Positions 1 to 8,663 of a DNA stretch of 45,603 nucleotides are shown here, in pieces. The translations under genes were made by a program, and so were the position numbers. The notes beneath the pieces were generated by a model. The model was not told the origin of the DNA, did not search any database, and was given only the letters and a program-made list of their open reading frames with translations. This stretch comes from Agromyces mediolanus (lineage in GTDB: Bacteria > Actinomycetota > Actinomycetes > Actinomycetales > Microbacteriaceae). The DNA lies in assembly GCF_014648575.1 (NCBI RefSeq), contig NZ_BMRJ01000002.1, positions 454,015 through 499,617 of the forward strand, in the 5' to 3' direction. Each line of letters begins with the position of its first letter. The first letter of the stretch is position 1.

Positions 1-2968
1 TGAGCACGCGGTCGACGGCGGCGACGAACGCGTCGACGCCCTCGCGGCCGAGGCACATCGGCGGCTTGATCTTCAGCACGTTCTGGTGGTCGCCGGTCGG
101 CTGCACGATGACGCCGAGCTCGAGCAGCCGCTCGCAGATCGCCGCCGTCTCCTCGGTCGCGGGCTCGAAGCTCTCGCGGTCGCGCACGAACTCGAGGCCG
201 AGGTAGAAGCCCGAGCCGTGCACCGCGCCGACGAGCGGGTGGCGCTCGCCGAGCTCCGCGAGCCGCTCGCGGAAGTAGCCGCCGACCTCGCGGGCGTTCT
301 GCTGCAGCCCCTCCTCGCGGATCACGTCGAGCACGGTCGAGCCGACGACGCTCGACACCGGGCTGCCGCCGGCCGAGGAGAAGAAGTAGCCCTGGCTGCG
401 GTACGCCGCCGCGATCTCCTTCGTCGTGATGACGGCGCCGAGCGGATGGCCGTTGCCGATCGCCTTCGCGACGGCGACGACGTCGGGCACCACGCCCTGC
501 TGCTCGAAGCCCCAGAACCACTCGCCGAGCCGGCCGTAGCCGACCTGCACCTCGTCGGCGACGGCGACGCCGCCGTGCCTCCGCACCGCCTCGTACACCG
601 CGGCGAGGTAGCCGTCGGGCAGGGCGATCCCGCCCGCGTTGCCGTAGTACGTCTCGGCGATGAACGCGCCCGGCGGGGTTCCGGCGTCGGCGAGCCGTTC
701 GACCTCGGCGACGGCCTCGCCCGCGTAGCGGGAGGCCTCGGCACCCCGGTGCCGCCCCCGGAACGGGTTGGGCGCGTCGACCGTGTGCACCCAGTCGGGG
801 CGGCTCGCGAGCGCGCCCGGGTTGTCGGCGACGGAGGTCGAGACGGCGTCGGAGAGGTCGGTCCAGCCGTGGTACGCCTCGCGCACGGCGAGGATGTCGC
901 GCCGCCCCGTCGCCGCGCGGGCGAGCCTCAGGGCGAGATCGACCGCCTCCGAGCCGCTGTTCACGAGGAACACCGTGTCGAGCGGATCGGGCACGAGCGA
1001 GGCGAGCCTCTCGGCGTAGTCGACGACCGCGGGGTAGTTGAACCGCGAGTTCGTGTTCAGCAGCTGCCACTGCTCGGTCACCGCCTCGACGAGGCGCGGA
1101 TGCGCGTGCCCGATCGAGGTGACGTTGTTCAGCGCGTCGAGGTAGACCCGGCCGTCGGCGTCGACGAGCAGCTCGCGCCAGCCCCGCACGATCGCGGGCG
1201 GCTCCTCGAAGTAGTACTCCTGCACCTCGGCGAAGACGGCCTCGCGCCGGGTGATGAGTTCGCGGGCGTCGCGGGTTCCGGCGGGCAGGGCCGTGTCGCC
1301 CGCCGAGTCGCTCGCACGCTCCGCGCCTGCGAGGAGCGGGCTCGGGTCGGCGACGAGGGCGAGCCAGCCCGCGGCCTCGGCAGCGGGCGCGAACCACGGC
1401 GGGGTCGCGTCGCCGTCGCGGTGCACGCGCACGGCGAGCTGCGTCTCGGCTCGGCCGATCGCGGCGCTGCGATCGACGTGGGCACCGGCGCCCGGCGCAG
1501 CGGCGCTCACGAGGGCGGATGCCTCGGCCCCGTCGAGGCGCAGCACGAGTCCGTCGCCGCGCAGCTCGAGCCCGTCCTCCCCGGCGGTCACGATCCCGGG
1601 CCAGGGCGCGAGCAGCTCGACCGGGTGTGCGAGGGCGAGCTCCACGCCGAGCGCGACGTTCGCGGGAGCCTCCTGGGCGAAGGGCGTCGAGCGGGTGAGG
1701 CGCGCCTCGCCGAAGCGGGTCGCGGCCACGGCCGCGCCGGCGGCGAGCGCCGCACGGGCGGCGGCGGCCTCGGCATCCGGCTCGAGCCAGCGCCCGCCGT
1801 GCAGTGCGGGGCTCGTCGTGCCGAGCTCGACGTGGGCGAACTCCTCGGGGCGGATGCCGCCGAGCAGCGGCCCGTGCGAGGGCAGCGCGAGCGTCTCGGG
1901 CTCGTGCCCGGTCGCCGCGAGCACGAGCGCCGTCTGCACGGCGAGCGGGACGGCGGTGGCGGCCTCGAGGATCGCGAGCTCGTGGCCGAGGTTCTCGGCG
2001 GCGTAGCCGTTGCCCGGATCGGTCGCGACGACGTGGTGCCCGCTCGCGACGAGCACGGCGGCGCGCAGCACGACGAGCGGCCAGAGCGCCTCGGCCTCGG
2101 CGCGGGAGAGCGGGCGCAGCCCGTGGTACGAGGTGGCCGCGCGGAGGGCGGCGCGGCGGTCGACGCCGTCGTGGTGCAGCAGCGAGGAGAGCGTGATGGC
2201 GAGCTCGCCGACGGTCCAGCCCCGGTTCAGGTCGCCGAGGTCGATGACGCCGTCGGGCCGGCGGGTGAGCGGGTCGCTCCAGACCACGTTGTCGTCGGTG
2301 AGGTCGCCGTGCACGGCCTGCACCGGCAGCTCGGGCGCGAGCCGCTCGACGACGGCCCAGGCCTCGCGGGCGGCGGCGGAGACCCGCTCGCGGAGCGCGG
2401 CGTCGCCGACGTAGGGCAGCAGCGCGTCGAGCACGGCGGGCGCCCGGCGGAGGTCCCACTGGTGCGGCCGCTCGACGCCGGGGGCGTCGAAGTCCGCGAG
2501 GGCGAGGTCGACGCGGGCCGCCAGCTCGCCGATGCCGCGCACGACCGCGGGGGAGAGGTGCCCGCCGCCCGAGAGCGTGCCGCCGTCGAGGAATTCGAGC
2601 ACGCGGGCGCCGAGCCGCTGCCCGCCCGCCTCGATCTCGCGCACGGTCGCGCCGTCGCCGCCGGACTCGGGGTCCGCGAGGCTGCGCGGGGTGCGCAGGC
2701 CGGGGGCGCGCTCGGCGATGCGGGCGGCGGCGGCCGACTGCGCCTCGAGCTCGGCGCTCGTCGTGCCGGGGTTCGCGATCTTCAGGAGCACGGGCGGCTC
2801 CTCGCCGCGGTCGAGGAAGAAGTTGCGGTCCTGGTGGCTGCCGAGCGCCCGGGCGGTGGCGCGCAGGCCGAACGCGTCGCGGGCGATGCGCTCGGCGTCG
2901 GCGGGGGAGAGCTCGGGCGGGGTGGGCTGCACGAGCTCGAGCTCGGAGGGCAGGGGGAGCGTGGGCAT
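1..2968 (-). CDS. APH-type kinase / class III aminotransferase fusion protein (3' end cut by the window)
   Basis: 989 codons are visible; the last few residues lie beyond base 1. The ATG at 2968 is preceded by AAGGA at a good distance. Residues about 20-330 form an aminoglycoside-phosphotransferase-like kinase, with HGDLTDDN (H220, D222) and the metal-binding IDLGD (D243). Residues about 576 to the end form a class III PLP aminotransferase, with the PLP lysine in AKAIGNGHPLG (K835). Between them, about 355-560, is a stretch shaped like an M23 peptidase domain (GVELALAHPVELLAPWPGIV) that lacks the expected zinc-binding His and Asp. In mammals, hydroxylysine kinase (APH fold) and AGXT2L-type phospho-lyases (class III fold) act in sequence. 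A fusion therefore suggests phosphorylation of a hydroxyl-amine followed by phosphate and ammonia elimination; plain transamination is the alternative. It lies 61 bp downstream of the MOSC reductase gene and is probably cotranscribed with it. Confidence 0.85.
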   Translation of the reverse strand, partial: MPTLPLPSELELVQPTPPELSPADAERIARDAFGLRATARALGSHQDRNFFLDRGEEPPVLLKIANPGTTSAELEAQSAAAARIAERAPGLRTPRSLADPESGGDGATVREIEAGGQRLGARVLEFLDGGTLSGGGHLSPAVVRGIGELAARVDLALADFDAPGVERPHQWDLRRAPAVLDALLPYVGDAALRERVSAAAREAWAVVERLAPELPVQAVHGDLTDDNVVWSDPLTRRPDGVIDLGDLNRGWTVGELAITLSSLLHHDGVDRRAALRAATSYHGLRPLSRAEAEALWPLVVLRAAVLVASGHHVVATDPGNGYAAENLGHELAILEAATAVPLAVQTALVLAATGHEPETLALPSHGPLLGGIRPEEFAHVELGTTSPALHGGRWLEPDAEAAAARAALAAGAAVAATRFGEARLTRSTPFAQEAPANVALGVELALAHPVELLAPWPGIVTAGEDGLELRGDGLVLRLDGAEASALVSAAAPGAGAHVDRSAAIGRAETQLAVRVHRDGDATPPWFAPAAEAAGWLALVADPSPLLAGAERASDSAGDTALPAGTRDARELITRREAVFAEVQEYYFEEPPAIVRGWRELLVDADGRVYLDALNNVTSIGHAHPRLVEAVTEQWQLLNTNSRFNYPAVVDYAERLASLVPDPLDTVFLVNSGSEAVDLALRLARAATGRRDILAVREAYHGWTDLSDAVSTSVADNPGALASRPDWVHTVDAPNPFRGRHRGAEASRYAGEAVAEVERLADAGTPPGAFIAETYYGNAGGIALPDGYLAAVYEAVRRHGGVAVADEVQVGYGRLGEWFWGFEQQGVVPDVVAVAKAIGNGHPLGAVITTKEIAAAYRSQGYFFSSAGGSPVSSVVGSTVLDVIREEGLQQNAREVGGYFRERLAELGERHPLVGAVHGSGFYLGLEFVRDRESFEPATEETAAICERLLELGVIVQPTGDHQNVLKIKPPMCLGREGVDAFVAAVDRVL

Positions 2969-3029
2969 GATCGGTCCTTCGGGGTGCGCGGGCGGCGGAT
3001 GGGTCGGTGCGGGGTGAGCGGCGGACGGC

Positions 3030-4871
3030 TCAGTCCCCGGGGTCGAACACCAGATCGCTCGTCGGGGCGGAGCAGCACACGAGCACACTGCCCGCGGGCG
3101 GCGGGGTGAGCGGCTCGCTCAGGTACTCGACGGTGCCGCTCGTGAGCTTCCGCACGCAGGTGCCGCAGACGCCGACGCGGCAGCCGCTCGTCCAGTCGAT
3201 GCCGATGCCCTCGACGGCGTCGAGCACCGAGCCGGACTCGGGGCGCCAGTCGAGCTCGTCCTCGCCGACGGTGATGCGGTGCGGGCCGCTCGTCGAGGGC
3301 TCGCGCGGCTCGGCGAGCTCGGCGGAGCTGGGTGAGAAGAAGACCTCGGCCCGCACCCGCTCCGGGTCGACGCCGAGCGCCGCGAGCTGCGCGCGGACGT
3401 CGGCGGTGAAGGTGCCGGGGCCGCAGGCGTAGACGTCGAGCCGGTCGAGGTCGAGCTGGGCGAGGATCGCACCGAACGTCGCCGCGTCCGGCCGCACGCT
3501 CGCGGCGCCGAGGCGTTCGGCCCCCGCGGGGTCGCGGGTGAGGTGCAGGGAGGCCTCGGCGTCGGGCAGGGCGGCGACGGCGTCCCGCACCTCGTCCCAG
3601 AGGGCGACGGATGCCGCGTCGCGCTCGCTGTGCACGACGCGCACCCGGCCGGTGCCGGGCGCGGCGAGCCGGGCGCGCAGCATCGCGGCGGTCGGGGTGA
3701 TGCCGGCGCCCGCGCTGACGAGCAGGAGGTCGCGGGAGGCGTCCTCGTCGAGCACGACGTCGCCGAAGGGGCCGGTGACGACGAGCTCGCCGCCGGACTC
3801 CAGCTGCTCGTGCAGCGCCGTGGAGATGCGGCCGTCGCGCTTGACGCTGATCCGGAACCGGCCCGACGGGCCCGACTCGCTCGCGCCGTCGTCGGTCGCG
3901 GAGATCGTGTAGCAGCGCCAGTTCGGCGCCGCGGCGCCGGGGGCGTGGACGCGCACGTGCTGCCCGGGCCGGGCGCGCGGCAGGAGGCCGAGCGGGTCGT
4001 CGAACCAGAAGCTCGTGACCGCCTCGGACTCCCGGCGGCGCTCGACGACGCGTCCGGTGCGCGGCCAGCCGTGCTCGGCCCCCGGGAGCGGCGTGCGCTC
4101 GTCGAGGGGCTCGATCCGGTCGCCGGGCGAGATGCGGCCGGGTTCGACGACCCGGGCGTAGACGCCGCAGAACATATGGCCGAAGCGGCTCGCGAGGAGG
4201 GCCGGCACGTTCAGATCGGAGACCGCGTCGAGCGGGTTGATGGTGGTGGCGCGGCAGCGGTCGGTCGGCTGGAAGACCTCGAGCACCGCCCCGCCGAGCC
4301 GCACCCGGCGGCCGAGGAGCGCGAGCTCGCCCCAGGCGGGGAGCCCGCCGAGGTACAGGTTGCCGCGGAAGCGCCGCGGGTCGACGGGCTCGCCGGCCGC
4401 CTCGGCGAGCGCCTCGAGCGTCGCCAGGTTGATGATCGAGAGGTGGGCCGCGGGCCAATCCCAGAGACCGGCCGCCGCAGTGCGGACGAGCGTCGGCGGG
4501 CCGAGCGGCCCGGCGGGCAGCGTCGCCCGGAGGAGCGCGTCGGCGTCGGCCGCGTCGAGGGAGGGACCGGCGAGGCGCAGCCGGGCGACGGCGTCGGCCG
4601 CGCTGAGCGTGAGCACCGGGTCGTCGCCGTCCGCGCCGTCGAGGGCGGTGCCGATGCGGGCGATCGACTCGTACTTCGCGAGGTGGAAGTAGGTCTCGCG
4701 GGGCTGCCAGGCCGCGCGATCGGCCGGCACGACGGTGCCGTTCTCGACGGCGTGCCCGCGGTCCCAGCGCAGGCCGCGGCCGGGGCGGAGCTCGGCCCCG
4801 TCGGTCTCGGGCACGCCGGGCAGGCCCTTCACGGGGTAGCGCACGATGCGCTCCAGGTGAGCGGGTGCCAT
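3030..4871 (-). CDS. MOSC domain / FAD-NAD(P) reductase / 2Fe-2S ferredoxin fusion (YcbX/mARC-like)
   Basis: A 613-residue cytoplasmic protein. Residues about 1-265 are a MOSC N-terminal barrel plus MOSC domain. RCRATT carries C206, the position of the molybdenum-ligating cysteine of YcbX and mARC proteins. Residues about 270-520 are a ferredoxin-reductase module with the flavin motif RCYTIS and the nucleotide-binding stretch SAGAGITPTAAML. The C-terminus is a plant-type 2Fe-2S domain with C564, C569, C572 (CX4CX2C) and C599 or C600. Family members reduce N-hydroxylated compounds such as amidoximes, hydroxamates and N-hydroxy bases; here the whole electron chain is on one polypeptide. Start choice: ATG 4871 has AAGGAGG four bases upstream. 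Longer upstream reading frames are antisense noise. The substrate is not shown by sequence. The divergent operators suggest co-regulation with the importer operon. Confidence 0.9.
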   Translation of the reverse strand: MAPAHLERIVRYPVKGLPGVPETDGAELRPGRGLRWDRGHAVENGTVVPADRAAWQPRETYFHLAKYESIARIGTALDGADGDDPVLTLSAADAVARLRLAGPSLDAADADALLRATLPAGPLGPPTLVRTAAAGLWDWPAAHLSIINLATLEALAEAAGEPVDPRRFRGNLYLGGLPAWGELALLGRRVRLGGAVLEVFQPTDRCRATTINPLDAVSDLNVPALLASRFGHMFCGVYARVVEPGRISPGDRIEPLDERTPLPGAEHGWPRTGRVVERRRESEAVTSFWFDDPLGLLPRARPGQHVRVHAPGAAAPNWRCYTISATDDGASESGPSGRFRISVKRDGRISTALHEQLESGGELVVTGPFGDVVLDEDASRDLLLVSAGAGITPTAAMLRARLAAPGTGRVRVVHSERDAASVALWDEVRDAVAALPDAEASLHLTRDPAGAERLGAASVRPDAATFGAILAQLDLDRLDVYACGPGTFTADVRAQLAALGVDPERVRAEVFFSPSSAELAEPREPSTSGPHRITVGEDELDWRPESGSVLDAVEGIGIDWTSGCRVGVCGTCVRKLTSGTVEYLSEPLTPPPAGSVLVCCSAPTSDLVFDPGD

Positions 4872-4914
4872 GGCGCCTCCTTCAGCGCGATCGCGTTCGT
4901 CGGGCGAACGAGGA

Positions 4915-4932
4915 TGCCGGATCGATCCGGCA
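4915..4932. promoter_or_regulatory. Operator copy 1: perfect 18-bp palindrome
   Basis: TGCCGGATCGATCCGGCA equals its own reverse complement and has a central CG step, as is usual for LacI-family sites. It covers roughly +3 to +20 of the leftward promoter, a roadblock or repression position. Confidence 0.7.
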
Positions 4933-4941
4933 CTCGCAGCG

Positions 4942-4970
4942 AGACTAGCGGGAGGCGCGCGCGCCGTCAA
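4942..4970 (-). promoter_or_regulatory. Sigma-70-type promoter for the leftward MOSC/aminotransferase operon
   Basis: On the minus strand, TTGACG (4970-4965) and TAGTCT (4947-4942) are separated by exactly 17 bp. Transcription would start near 4935, giving a leader of about 65 nt before the ATG at 4871. Operator copy 1 lies immediately downstream of the predicted start and copy 2 immediately upstream of the -35 box. Confidence 0.65.
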
Positions 4971-4973
4971 CGC

Positions 4974-4991
4974 TGCCGGAACGATCCGGAG
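4974..4991. promoter_or_regulatory. Operator copy 2
   Basis: TGCCGGAACGATCCGGAG matches copy 1 at 15 of 18 positions. It abuts the upstream side of the leftward -35 box (4965-4970) and lies between the two divergent promoters. Confidence 0.6.
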
Positions 4992-5040
4992 CTTGAGATC
5001 ACGGGGATGTCTCGATTCCGGGAAACCTTCCGCCGGGGTC

Positions 5041-5069
5041 TTGACGGGGCATCCGATCGGGGCTAGCTT
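5041..5069 (+). promoter_or_regulatory. Sigma-70-type promoter for the rightward importer/hydrolase operon
   Basis: TTGACG (5041-5046) and TAGCTT (5064-5069) are separated by 17 bp, the same -35 box and spacing as the divergent promoter. The predicted transcription start falls at the edge of operator copy 3. The leader to the ATG at 5175 is about 100 nt. Confidence 0.65.
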
Positions 5070-5076
5070 TCCAACA

Positions 5077-5094
5077 CGCCGGAACGATCCGGCA
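5077..5094. promoter_or_regulatory. Operator copy 3
   Basis: CGCCGGAACGATCCGGCA matches copy 1 at 16 of 18 positions. It sits on the predicted start of the rightward operon, so its occupation would block transcription. Confidence 0.7.
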
Positions 5095-5174
5095 TCCGTG
5101 GCCACACCAGGAACCCCTTGCTCCACCCCTCCGATCACGGGCCCCCGCCCACGAACCCAAGGGAGTCGACAACG

Positions 5175-6803
5175 ATGCGACACGCGTTCCCCCTCATCGG
5201 CGGCCTCGCCGCCGCCACCCTGCTCCTCACCGGCTGTACCGGCGAACCGGCCGGCAACGGCGACGACGCCGCGGCCGAGGTCGCCCCCGGCTTCCTCGCG
5301 GTCGCCGACGAGTCGATCGCCTCGAGCGGCACCTTCCGGGCCTACCTCGACTACGACACCGTCGAGCCCAACGGCCTCGACCCCCGCACTGCCGACACCG
5401 CCCGCTCCTGGACGATCATGGGCCTCGCCTACGAGACGCTCGTGAACATCGACGAGAACTTCGAGTTCACCCCCGGCCTCGCCGAGTCCTGGGACGAGGT
5501 CAGCCCCACCGAGTACGTCTTCCACTTGCGCGACGACGCGGTCTTCTCGAACGGCCGGCCGATGACCGCCGAGGACGTGAAGGGCAGCATCGAGCTCCTG
5601 CTCGAGACCGGCTCCGCGTGGTCGCTGCAGCTCGGGCCGATCGAGTCCGTCGAGGTCACCGGCGACCTCGAGGTCACGGTGAAGCTCTCCGCCCCGTACA
5701 CCGCCCTCCTCGGCGCCCTCGCGAACACGCCCGCCGCGATCCTCCCGGTGCAGGAGGTGCGCGACGGCACGGTCGACCTGAAGACCGAGATGGTCGGCAC
5801 CGGACCGTTCGTGCCGACCGCGCACGTGCAGGACGAGTCCTGGAGCTTCGAGCAGAACCCGCACTACCACGGCCTCGACGAGCTCGGCATCGACGCCGTC
5901 GAGCTCGAGATCGTGCCCGACGAGGCCAACCGCCTCGCCGCCATCCGCGACGGCAGCGCCCAGTACGTGTTCTTCAACAACGCCGACGCCCTCGACCTCC
6001 TCGCCGGGACCCCAGAGGCCAAGGTCGTGAACCAGCAGAACACCGACTTCTACTACGTCATCCTGAACTCCACGAACCCGGACTCGCCGCTCGCCGACGA
6101 GCGGGTGCGCTTCGCGGTGAACGCCGCGATCGACCGCGCGCAGCTCTCCGACCTCACGCTCGCCGGCCACGGCCTCGCCACCGGCGTCTCGCCCGTGTCG
6201 CTGCCCGGCGCCTGCGACCCCGAGGAGCTGCCCAGCCAGCAGCTGAGCGACGAGGAGATCACGAAGCTCCTCGCCGACGCCGGCGCCGAGAACATCACGC
6301 TGTCGCTGCAGACCTGGAACTCCGAGAGCGCCCCCGGCAAGATCGCCCAGGTCATCCAGCAGCAGCTCGAGCCCTTCGGCGTCACCGTCGACATCGAGAT
6401 CGTCGACGACGCCACCTACGGCGCCACCTTCTACGGCTCAGACGAGACCGCCGGCGCCGACATCGGCGTCAGCTGGTACGCCGGCTACGGCGACGCCGCG
6501 ATGGTCTCGCGCTGGTGGAACACCGACCAGGCCGGCTTCACCGCGCGCTTCATGCAGGGCTCGCCCGAGCTCAACCAGCTCGTGGTCGACGCCAGCGAGG
6601 AGCCCGCCGGCGAGGGACGCGACGCGACGCTCACGAAGCTCTGCGCCGCGGTCGACGAGGGCGCCGAGCAGGTGCCGCTGATGACCCGCCCCGGCGTCAT
6701 CGCCTACCGCGACGACCTGATCAGCCCGACCATCAACTCCAACGAGGGCTACGGCGACATCTTCCGCTACGTCACGGACTTCCGTCTGAAGAGCGAGGGC
6801 TAA
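5175..6803 (+). CDS. ABC transporter substrate-binding lipoprotein, family 5 (oligopeptide type)
   Basis: A 542-residue extracellular lipoprotein. ATG 5175 is preceded by AAGGGAG; an ATG 57 bases earlier would place non-signal sequence before the signal peptide. The signal peptide ends in the lipobox LLLTGC, with lipidated C21. The mature part has family 5 solute-binding features: LRDDAVFSNGRPMTAEDVKG, then GTGPFVP, and a late region around WYAGYGDAAMV. Family members bind di- and oligopeptides, nickel chelates and other amides. It is the first gene of the rightward operon, seven bases ahead of the first permease, and so sets what the pathway imports. The ligand cannot be read from sequence. 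Confidence 0.93.
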   Translation: MRHAFPLIGGLAAATLLLTGCTGEPAGNGDDAAAEVAPGFLAVADESIASSGTFRAYLDYDTVEPNGLDPRTADTARSWTIMGLAYETLVNIDENFEFTPGLAESWDEVSPTEYVFHLRDDAVFSNGRPMTAEDVKGSIELLLETGSAWSLQLGPIESVEVTGDLEVTVKLSAPYTALLGALANTPAAILPVQEVRDGTVDLKTEMVGTGPFVPTAHVQDESWSFEQNPHYHGLDELGIDAVELEIVPDEANRLAAIRDGSAQYVFFNNADALDLLAGTPEAKVVNQQNTDFYYVILNSTNPDSPLADERVRFAVNAAIDRAQLSDLTLAGHGLATGVSPVSLPGACDPEELPSQQLSDEEITKLLADAGAENITLSLQTWNSESAPGKIAQVIQQQLEPFGVTVDIEIVDDATYGATFYGSDETAGADIGVSWYAGYGDAAMVSRWWNTDQAGFTARFMQGSPELNQLVVDASEEPAGEGRDATLTKLCAAVDEGAEQVPLMTRPGVIAYRDDLISPTINSNEGYGDIFRYVTDFRLKSEG

Positions 6804-6810
6804 CGGCACC

Positions 6811-7782
6811 ATGCGCCTGCTCCACTGGCTCCCGGGGAGGCTCCTCAGCGCGATCATCGTGCTGCTCGGGGCATCCATCCTGATCTTCGCCGCGGTCAGG
6901 AGCCTCCCCGGCGACTTCGCCCAGATCGTGCTCGGCCCGCTCTCGAACGAGGAGCAGCGCGAGCAGCTGCGGCAGAGCTTCGGCTTCGACCGCTCGCTGC
7001 CCGAGCAGTACCTGCTCTGGCTCGGCAACGCGGCGCGCGGCGACTTCGGGCTCTCGCTCGCGAGCCAGCAGCCGGTGCTCGACGAGCTCGCCTCCCGGCT
7101 GCCGGTCACCGCGCTGCTGGCCGGGATGGCGATGCTCGTCACGATCGCGATCGGCATCCCGCTCGGCGTCTACGCGGGCACGCACGCCTCGACCGGCCGC
7201 GGCAGCGCGGCGGCCAGGATCGTCTCGACGATCGGCATCAGCTTCCCGGAGTTCGTGCTCGGCTGCCTCGTCGTGTTCCTCTTCTCCCGCTTCGACCTGG
7301 GGCTCTCGGTCGGCGCATTCACCTCGCCGACGACGGACTTCGGCCGCGGCGTGGTCTCGCTGCTGCTGCCGGCCCTCGTGCTCTCGGTGTTCTGCGTCGC
7401 GGCCACCGCGCGCACCACGCGGGACGCGGTGATCGGGGTGCTCGTCGAGCCGCACATCGCCGCCTCGGTGGCGCGCGGCGAGCCGAAGGGCTTCATCATC
7501 CGCCACCACGTGCTGCGGAACGCGCTGATCCCCGTGCTCACCCTCACCGCGACGATCACGGCCTACCTCCTCGGCGGGGCCGTCATCGTCGAGCGGGTGT
7601 TCAACGTGCCGGGCATCGGCTCCTACCTCGTGCTCGCGCTCGATCGGCGCGACTACACCGTGATCCAGGCGGGCGTGCTCCTCGCGACCGCCGTGTTCGT
7701 GATCGCGAGCCTGTTGATCGACGTGCTCACCGGCCTCGTCGACCCGCGGGTGAGCGTCGCGAAGAAGGGACGGGGCGCATGA
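6811..7782 (+). CDS. ABC transporter permease, DppB/OppB type
   Basis: A 323-residue integral membrane protein. The N-terminal TM segment (LLSAIIVLLGASILIFAAV) is followed by the RSLPGDF element typical of DppB/OppB permeases. About five further TM segments follow, with the EAA-type cytoplasmic loop near ARGEPKGFIIRHHVLRNALI, which docks on the ATPases. The gene starts seven bases after the binding-protein stop and overlaps the second permease by four bases (ATGA). It forms half of the channel for the imported oligomer. Confidence 0.93.
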   Translation: MRLLHWLPGRLLSAIIVLLGASILIFAAVRSLPGDFAQIVLGPLSNEEQREQLRQSFGFDRSLPEQYLLWLGNAARGDFGLSLASQQPVLDELASRLPVTALLAGMAMLVTIAIGIPLGVYAGTHASTGRGSAAARIVSTIGISFPEFVLGCLVVFLFSRFDLGLSVGAFTSPTTDFGRGVVSLLLPALVLSVFCVAATARTTRDAVIGVLVEPHIAASVARGEPKGFIIRHHVLRNALIPVLTLTATITAYLLGGAVIVERVFNVPGIGSYLVLALDRRDYTVIQAGVLLATAVFVIASLLIDVLTGLVDPRVSVAKKGRGA

Positions 7783-8663
7783 CCGCCGTCATCCGGGTCG
7801 AGGGGCGACGGCGCAGCGTGCTCCGCCGCGCCTGGGACTACCTCGCCTCCTTCGACGGGCTCGCGAAGACCGCGATGTGGACGCTCGCCGTGCTGTTCAC
7901 CGCGGCCCTGCTCGGCCGCCTCTTCGGCCTCGGCGGCAGCCCGACCGCGATCGTCGGACCGCGGCTCGCCCCGCCGTCGCTCGCCTACCCCGCGGGCACC
8001 GACAGCCTCGGCCGCTCGCTGCTGCCCCGGCTGCTCGAGGGGGTCATGACGACGCTGCTGCTCTCCGCGGTGGCGGTGCTGCTGACCGCCGTGATCGCGA
8101 CGCTCTGCGGCATCATCGCCGGCTACCGCGGCGGCCGCACGGGCGGGCTGATCATGCGCGTCGGCGACATCCTCTACGCCTTCCCGGCGATCGTGCTCGC
8201 GATCCTCGTCGCCGCGGTCGTCGGGCCCGGCTATATCGCCGCGCTCTGCAGCATCGTGCTCGTCACGGTGCCGCTCATGACGCGGATGGTCGGGCAGGCG
8301 ACGAGGCTCGTCGCGCAGCGCGACTTCATCACCTCGGCCGTCATCAGCGGGGTGTCGACCCCCGTCATCATGACCCGGCACGTGCTGCGGAACATCTCGG
8401 GCACGATCGCCGTGCAGGGCACCTACGCGCTGTCGGTCGCGATCCTCGTCGAGGGCGGCCTGAGCTTCCTCGGCTACGGCGTGCAGCTGCCGGGCTCGAG
8501 CCTCGGCCTCCTCGTGCAGGAGGGCACCCTCTACATGGTGAAGGCGCCGTGGCTGATCCTGCTGCCGGGACTCATCCTCGTGCTCGCCATCCTCGCCATC
8601 AACCTCATCGGCGACAGCCTGCGCGACCGATTCGAACCGAGAGAGGCGAGGTCCCTCGAATGA
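7779..8663 (+). CDS. ABC transporter permease, DppC/OppC type
   Basis: A 294-residue integral membrane protein with an N-terminal cytoplasmic segment, a first TM helix near residues 30-50, a [16 protein letters not shown] periplasmic-side motif typical of DppC (HPLGTDxxGRD-like), and the permease core. The EAA loop is around [17 protein letters not shown]. It overlaps both neighbours by ATGA, implying coupled translation. It pairs with the upstream permease. Confidence 0.93.
   Translation: MTAVIRVEGRRRSVLRRAWDYLASFDGLAKTAMWTLAVLFTAALLGRLFGLGGSPTAIVGPRLAPPSLAYPAGTDSLGRSLLPRLLEGVMTTLLLSAVAVLLTAVIATLCGIIAGYRGGRTGGLIMRVGDILYAFPAIVLAILVAAVVGPGYIAALCSIVLVTVPLMTRMVGQATRLVAQRDFITSAVISGVSTPVIMTRHVLRNISGTIAVQGTYALSVAILVEGGLSFLGYGVQLPGSSLGLLVQEGTLYMVKAPWLILLPGLILVLAILAINLIGDSLRDRFEPREARSLE

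Noticed and set aside
86..3109. A 1007-codon plus-strand frame over the kinase-aminotransferase gene
   Set aside because: The minus strand shows clear APH and PLP motifs; the plus-strand translation is low-complexity Arg/Ala/Glu.
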